Below are positions 58,858 through 64,000 of a DNA stretch of 64,000 nt, piece after piece. Within the stretch, counting starts at the first letter, position 1. The number at the start of each line of letters is the position of its first letter. The notes under the pieces were generated by a model. The model saw nothing but the letters and a program-made list of their open reading frames with translations. It ran no database searches and was not told the origin of the DNA. Both the position numbers and the translations under genes were made by a program. The DNA is taken from NCBI GenBank assembly GCA_015956445.1, contig WIUZ02000005.1, positions 2,418,001-2,482,000 on the forward strand, in the 5' to 3' direction. This DNA is from Thelephora terrestris. Lineage: Eukaryota > Basidiomycota > Agaricomycetes > Thelephorales > Thelephoraceae.

Positions 58858-58966
58858 GGTGGTTGGGTACCTGGGAGATCAACGCGTCGATGATAGATCG
58901 TCCCTAGAACAGCGCCCGCAGTGACGACACTATCCCGCTTTGGCCCCAACTACGACATCCTCTAGG
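58858..58966. promoter_or_regulatory. Compact divergent promoter, RAD2 / CAF120-like gene
   Basis: The start codons are 109 bp apart on opposite strands. No TATA box was seen. Confidence 0.5.
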
Positions 58967-61900
58967 ATGTCTCTGTCGCCTTCAAGCCACACGCAAACGG
59001 CGTCGACGTCGTCCTCGACCCCGTCCCGTGCATCTTCCTTCTTCGCGTTTCGCTCAAGACCATCCAGAGGAGCTTCGCCTCCGAACAAGCTTCAACGGAC
59101 ATCGATGAGTTACCATCAACCGCCACCCCAACAACGTCCTACCCCAGAGAGGCCTGTTCCTCAGGCACAGCCGCAGAACACGCCCCCACCCCCGCCCCCA
59201 TCCCTACCTCCACAGCAGCAGCAACAACAACAACAACAGCAACAGCAACAGCAACAGCCACCCCCGCACCTTCAACAACCTAACGACCAACAGCCATCTC
59301 CCACCAATGAAGCCCCCCTTCACCCTGAGATTCGCTCTATCGTCTCTCTTACTATGGCGCACACGCAAAAAATATACTTTTCTGGTCCCCTCGTGCATAA
59401 ACTCGACAGGAATCCAGATGGACAGAAGCCTCACAAGGAGGGGGGTTGGCGTGATGTTTGGGCGCAGCTCTATGGCACAACTCTCAGTATTTGGGACATG
59501 GGGGAAGTCAAAGTTGCTAACCAGCAGGGCAAAGAAGTTCCACCGTCTTACGTGAATGTCACAGAAGCTGTGAGTTTAGCCTTTCATCTTCATTATCTAC
59601 GCGACTCAGCGGTCCCACCACCCTAGTTCGTCCATGTCCTAGGTGCTATAACTCAGCCCGCGACTGCGACGTCTCCACCTCGAAAGTACACGAATGTCAT
59701 CACCCTCAATACTGCTGGAACAAACCTTCTCCTCTTCTCTTGCCCGACTACCCAGGATCTCATCTCATGGGCTGCCGCCTTTCGACTCTCCTGCTGGGAG
59801 AAATCGCGCCTTGAGGAGATGTATACGGCTCACCTCATTCGCATCACTTTGAACGATGGCAGGAGTACCCCTTCAACCCTGATTCACGGCAGACTGGAAG
59901 GCTGGGTCAGGGTTAGGATCGCTGGTCAAACCGGTTGGAAGAAGTTATGGATGAGCGTCTCGGCGGGAAATATCGCAAATGCTGCTCGTTCGTCGACGGA
60001 TGTCGCCTCCGTTAGTTCGAAATCGCCCAATATCTCGCGCCATTCCTCTTATCTTTCACCGAAGAAAAACCGCATCTCTGGTCTCTTTTCACGGGACAAG
60101 TCGAGCGACCTTCCCGACCGAGCAAATATATCCCTCTACCCTGCTCCTCGAGGCAAAGACAAGAAAAAACCGCTCCTCACTTTTGACGCTGTCACTCAAG
60201 CCTTCGCCGTCTATCCGGAACGGCCGAAACTCATCAGCAGTAGCACCCTTCTCAAACTAGAAGGCACTTACGGCAACGACGAGATGTGTGCGAACATGAA
60301 GAATCGTGAAGGTTGGATGTTAATGATGCCTGATTTGGAGGGCGCTCGGAGCGTCAGCGGGGAGATGCTAAAGTGGTTGATAGGTGGGCTCGCCCTACGC
60401 TCTAAATCGATTCGTCGCCATAACCTTTACCCTAGCCATTCACGACGCATTTGAGTTATATGGCCGCCCTAAGGTGTATTCGTGGGATCCAAGGGACTCA
60501 GTATCGATGATGTTTGCCTACCCCATTGGTCCCGAGAAACAAGTGCGCCTAACAACTACGATTCACCATCACTGTCTTGAACTGACTTTGTGGCTGCCAG
60601 CTCCTCTTCCTGGATCGGGAGGTTGCCGAGGCGCTCGATCCACGTGAGGAACGCACCCCAGTTGTTCGTTCGAAGCTCCTCAGTATCATGGTCGAGCGCA
60701 TGCGACCTGGCCCTACGACGAAACAGAATGAGAATGGCACCCCTCAGCCTCCTCCTGTTGGTCAGAGCCAGAGCCAGAACCAAAACCAGCAGCAACAACA
60801 ACGGAACGATAACTGGGCCCAACCTCCCCCTCATCCCAGTGATCGGAGGGCTCTGACCCCCATCACTGAGCAATCGACTCGAGATTCCAATTTCTGGGAC
60901 ACCAACGCTAATCCTGCCCAGCTCCACCGGCCTGGATTTTCGGCCGTCAATGGTTCGCCTCTTCAGCCAGGGCAAATTCAAAAGCAGCAGTCGGATACAA
61001 GTCAGGACTTGCCGAAGCTTCAGACGGATGCTGAGACTTCTACGTTTTTGGGAGAGGCAATCGTCACAAGCCCCAGCTCGCACTATCCACCCCACGAGCT
61101 TGGATTCGATCGACCGGATTCGGCTGTGTCTATGGGCTCGAAACCAGGTTCTCATCCACCGAAACAAGAGCCCGCCTCACTCTCCACACCGGACTCAAGA
61201 CTCGATACACATGCTTCGACAGATGCCATTCGTCCTGTCGGGGGTTCAATCGGTTCTCCACTCAGCTCACCTGGGAAGGATTCCGTGTTATCCGCGTTGC
61301 CTTCGCCTTACTCAAACCAACCAATACACCCAGCTCCGTCAACTTTCTCGGATATCCCTAAGACGCCGCCGAGGAGTCCTGCTCGGCCGGGATTCACACC
61401 TCCGATCCGGAAAGGTCCTGGGGCGGAATCAGGATCACCGACACCGAGTTTATCTTCACGATTGCAAGGAACTGTTCAGAGGAACGCGAGCAGCCCATCC
61501 AAATTTCACAATGCTTCTACAAAGGCTAAGACCCCAGAGCCCTCACCGCTTCAACAGACGTCCCCACCTTCAAACAGCCCTATGCTCTCACCGACGCCGA
61601 CAACGATGGGTTCACCACCTACGTTGACGCATACCACCACCGCAACCAGCGCGACGAGTAAGAGCGACTACTCGGGATACTCTGGTGGTGCGAAGCCAAG
61701 TCCAACACACCATATTCAAGCGACTTTTTCTTCACAAAATTACTCGAACCCAGGCCCCCACTCCCACGCAACCCCTCAGCCTCAGCAGACGGTGCAGGGG
61801 GGTCCCGAGGGTGTGCAGGCCATCAGGCAGGAAACTGGAGGGAAAGAGGGAAGTGGGGATGACGATGATCTTTTGCAGGAGGCTGGGGCTCTCTACTACA

Positions 61901-64000
61901 TGCAGGAGATACGAGACGCCGCTGCTATACAGCCTCCAAGGATTGTCGGACGAGAGCGTAATATTCTCACGAGCACAAGGGGGCAGTCAGATAGCGATGA
62001 TGATGATGAGGATGAAGGAAACCCTTCCACACATGTTGCATCCCGATCTCTACCACAACAGACCCGGACACAACCTCAACCACGGCCGCGGTTGCCTCCC
62101 GAACCGTCACCGCTCCAGGTGAGGAGACCGTCTGCCCAGGCGAAATCACCACTCCCACCACAACCAACTCCACAGTACTCAACTCCACCATCTCCTTACC
62201 CGCCTCAAACCCAATATCAGGATCATGGCTACGCTCAGGGCCGTGAGCAACAACCGATACTAGCACCGCAGCCCCAACAGCCGGTTACGTCGCCGTACAA
62301 CCCGGTCATGACTATGGAGGGCGATGCCGAGTCTCCCAGTCTATCTTATGCGGGTAGCGAATCAAACCCTGCGTCCCCAGTGGTCGATTCTAGGCGCGCA
62401 TCGGTGATTGGTCGACCGGCGCTGGTCTCGCGGCCTTCCGGCGCACGTGACCTCGTTCAGAAGCAACGTGGTGGAACGAGTGATTCTGTTTCTTCACATC
62501 CCCGTCATAACGGTCAACTACAACCACGACATCCTCTCCCCCCTCACCCAGAATCTACTTTCGCACAACCGTCACAGTCCTCCTACACCACCCATACTCA
62601 ACCTTCATACCACCAAGGCCAAATTTTCTCACAGCAGCCTCCACGAGCTATCAACAACACTGACCGATATCCCGTCAACATGGCCAACGTCGATCAACGT
62701 CAGACCTACGAGGACAACCTCGATGCTTTGGCTGCTTTAACTTTCCTCGAGCGCGATGAAGCCAAAGGTATCTCTAACCCTCCACCACCTCCGCCTCCCC
62801 CGCAGTTCCAAGAGAGGGCGGATTCTACATCAGGGCCTGAGGCGCAATTATATGACACACCACCAGTGCGCGTTACGCCTTCAGACAGCAGGGATGACGT
62901 TTCGCAGGACAGTGGTTCTTACGAGGGGAAGTACAGGTCATCATTTGCGCCTTCTAAGCAAGCTACGCAGAGATTGGCGAAGACTCAAGCCCAACATGCC
63001 GCTCACCATGCTGCCGTTCATCGTCCTGGTAAGAGTGGAGGTGCGAATGGAAAGGGTAAGAGGAGACTGCGTCAGGATGGTTGGGCAGAGAGTAGCGACG
63101 AGGAGGAGGAGGAAGACGACGACGAAGATGACGAGGACGTGGACTCGGATGGTGATCCCATTGCTCCAAGGCGAGGTCAGGGCCCCGCGCAAGGCGTCGG
63201 CAAGCTCTCCTCCCAGGGCTCTCCATACGGCTCCTCGACCGACCTGAATCAACCTGGGCAAGGCCGACTACAGAGGGGCCTACCAAGGCCGCCTTCTCCT
63301 GGTCGCGGTTATGGTTTGTCCCTTTTCTCCCGTTTCCTCGCAGCCTGTTTCATACTCTATTTTCGTAGCTGATCAAGATGACCAATACCATCAACACGGG
63401 CCTGGCGGACCCGGACCGTCTACTTCTCGTCAACCCTCTGGAAGCCACCCTCGAAGCCAATTCTTCGATGATCGTAGACCATCTCCTCAGCCACATGGTC
63501 ACAGTCACCTACGACCCCAGTCCGATTTCCCCGCTCCCGGAGCTGCCAGGCAGACAATATGGAGCCAGGCGCTCGAGAACAAGGACCCCACAAAGGAAGG
63601 TGTTTCCCAACGAGAGACCTTCGTACAGCTCGAGCCTTCCCAAACGATGACAAAAGCGTTTGCTGTTCACGGCCTACTCTCCGCAGGCTTACAGGATCGC
63701 CAAGAGAGGTCTGCCAAACGACAGGAAGAGGTCGCGAAGGAGACGGGAGCTTCACTCGTGAACGTCCCGATGAAACCGCCTCCACCTCAAACCGGGCTTC
63801 TAGGCGCCGTCTCCGCTCACGAGCGTGAGAGGCAACGCGAGGGTGGTATTGGGGCTGCACTCACAGAACGAGAACGTGAGAGGAGGTTGGCGGAGGAGAG
63901 ACAGCGCAAGCTCGACGAATTCCAAAAACAACAACTCGAAATGGTCCAGAATGGGTCAATGTATGGGTCTCCTGGGTTCAATCCTATGATGGCAAATCCA
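58967..64000 (+). CDS. CAF120: CAF120/Skg3-like PH-domain protein, 3' end outside window
   Basis: Exons 58967-59569, 59627-60383, 60436-60542, 60601-63313 and 63369 onward stay in frame to the last base, giving more than 1400 residues. After a Ser/Pro-rich start and a 15-glutamine run comes the region that in yeast Caf120 and Skg3 contains a PH domain (YFSGPLVHKLDRNPDG, GWRDVWAQLYGTTLSIWD, YTNVITLNTAGTNLLLFSC, FRLSCWEKSRLEEMYTAHL). A second conserved block follows (GRLEGWVRVRIAGQTGWKKL, REGWMLMMPDLEGA, LLFLDREVAEALDPREE). The rest is a long Pro/Gln/Ser-rich, probably disordered region with an acidic run (EEEEEDDDEDDEDVDSDGD) and the beginning of a charged helix at the window edge. Yeast Caf120 associates with CCR4-NOT, and both localise to bud sites. 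The function here is inferred from that. Confidence 0.8.
59213..59257 (+). repeat. CAG/CAA polyglutamine tract (15 codons)
   Basis: Fifteen consecutive Gln codons, mixed CAG and CAA, inside exon 1 of the CAF120-like gene. A tract of this kind is likely to vary in length between strains. Confidence 0.9.

Noticed and set aside
1-64000. Ste3-type pheromone receptor, homeodomain mating-type genes, tRNA or rRNA genes, CRISPR arrays
   Set aside because: None was recognised on reading both strands. A proper covariance-model or profile search was not possible, so small RNA genes could have been missed.

Overview
The window looks like nuclear DNA of a mushroom-forming basidiomycete (Agaricomycetes). 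Nearly every gene is cut by short introns of about 45-65 nt with GT...AG ends. Gene families common in that group are present: F-box proteins, an HSPA12-type Hsp70-like ATPase, CaaX pheromone precursors, and a Kre9/Knh1-type GPI wall protein. I rebuilt most genes exon by exon, and the reading frames close across all joins. No rRNA, tRNA, CRISPR array or bacterial operon was recognised.

Layout. 1-1796: 3' part of a proline iminopeptidase, extremely intron-rich. 2473-4216: F-box protein. 4175-8170: tandem array with two intact 40-codon mating-pheromone precursor genes and a third, start-less copy. 8918-10627 (-): coiled-coil protein. 10878-17783: one gene joining an Hsp70-like ATPase to a ~1500-residue low-complexity, coiled-coil and Trp/Gly-motif tail. 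18351-30670 (-): three intact tandem paralogues of an Upf1-like SF1 helicase. A LYR-type mitochondrial protein gene and a 3-hydroxyacyl-CoA dehydrogenase gene lie between the first and second. 31541-34109: citrate synthase with 21 exons, one of 3 nt. 34400-35214: GPI-anchored wall protein. 36504-42218: three related F-box genes, two of them visibly damaged. 42884-43575: ERI1-like exonuclease. 43771-45366 (-): Ebp1/Cdb4-like protein. 45934-49905 (-): 1280-residue protein of a repetitive basidiomycete family ending in a C19-peptidase-like domain. 50675-52496 (-): SAM methyltransferase. 52738-53322: complex I NDUFB8-like subunit. 53720-58857 (-): RAD2/XPG nuclease. 58967 to the window end: CAF120/Skg3-like PH-domain protein, incomplete.

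Housekeeping genes (energy metabolism, DNA repair, mRNA turnover) are interleaved with three fast-evolving clusters: pheromones, helicases and F-box genes. All three grew by local duplication, and the F-box trio and the third pheromone copy are decaying. Several neighbours share very short divergent promoters: 109 bp for RAD2/CAF120, 99 bp for LYR/dehydrogenase, 241 bp for methyltransferase/NDUFB8. The strongest candidates for something new are the pheromone array with no receptor gene in view, the triplicated helicases, the Hsp70-like fusion, and the 3-nt microexon.
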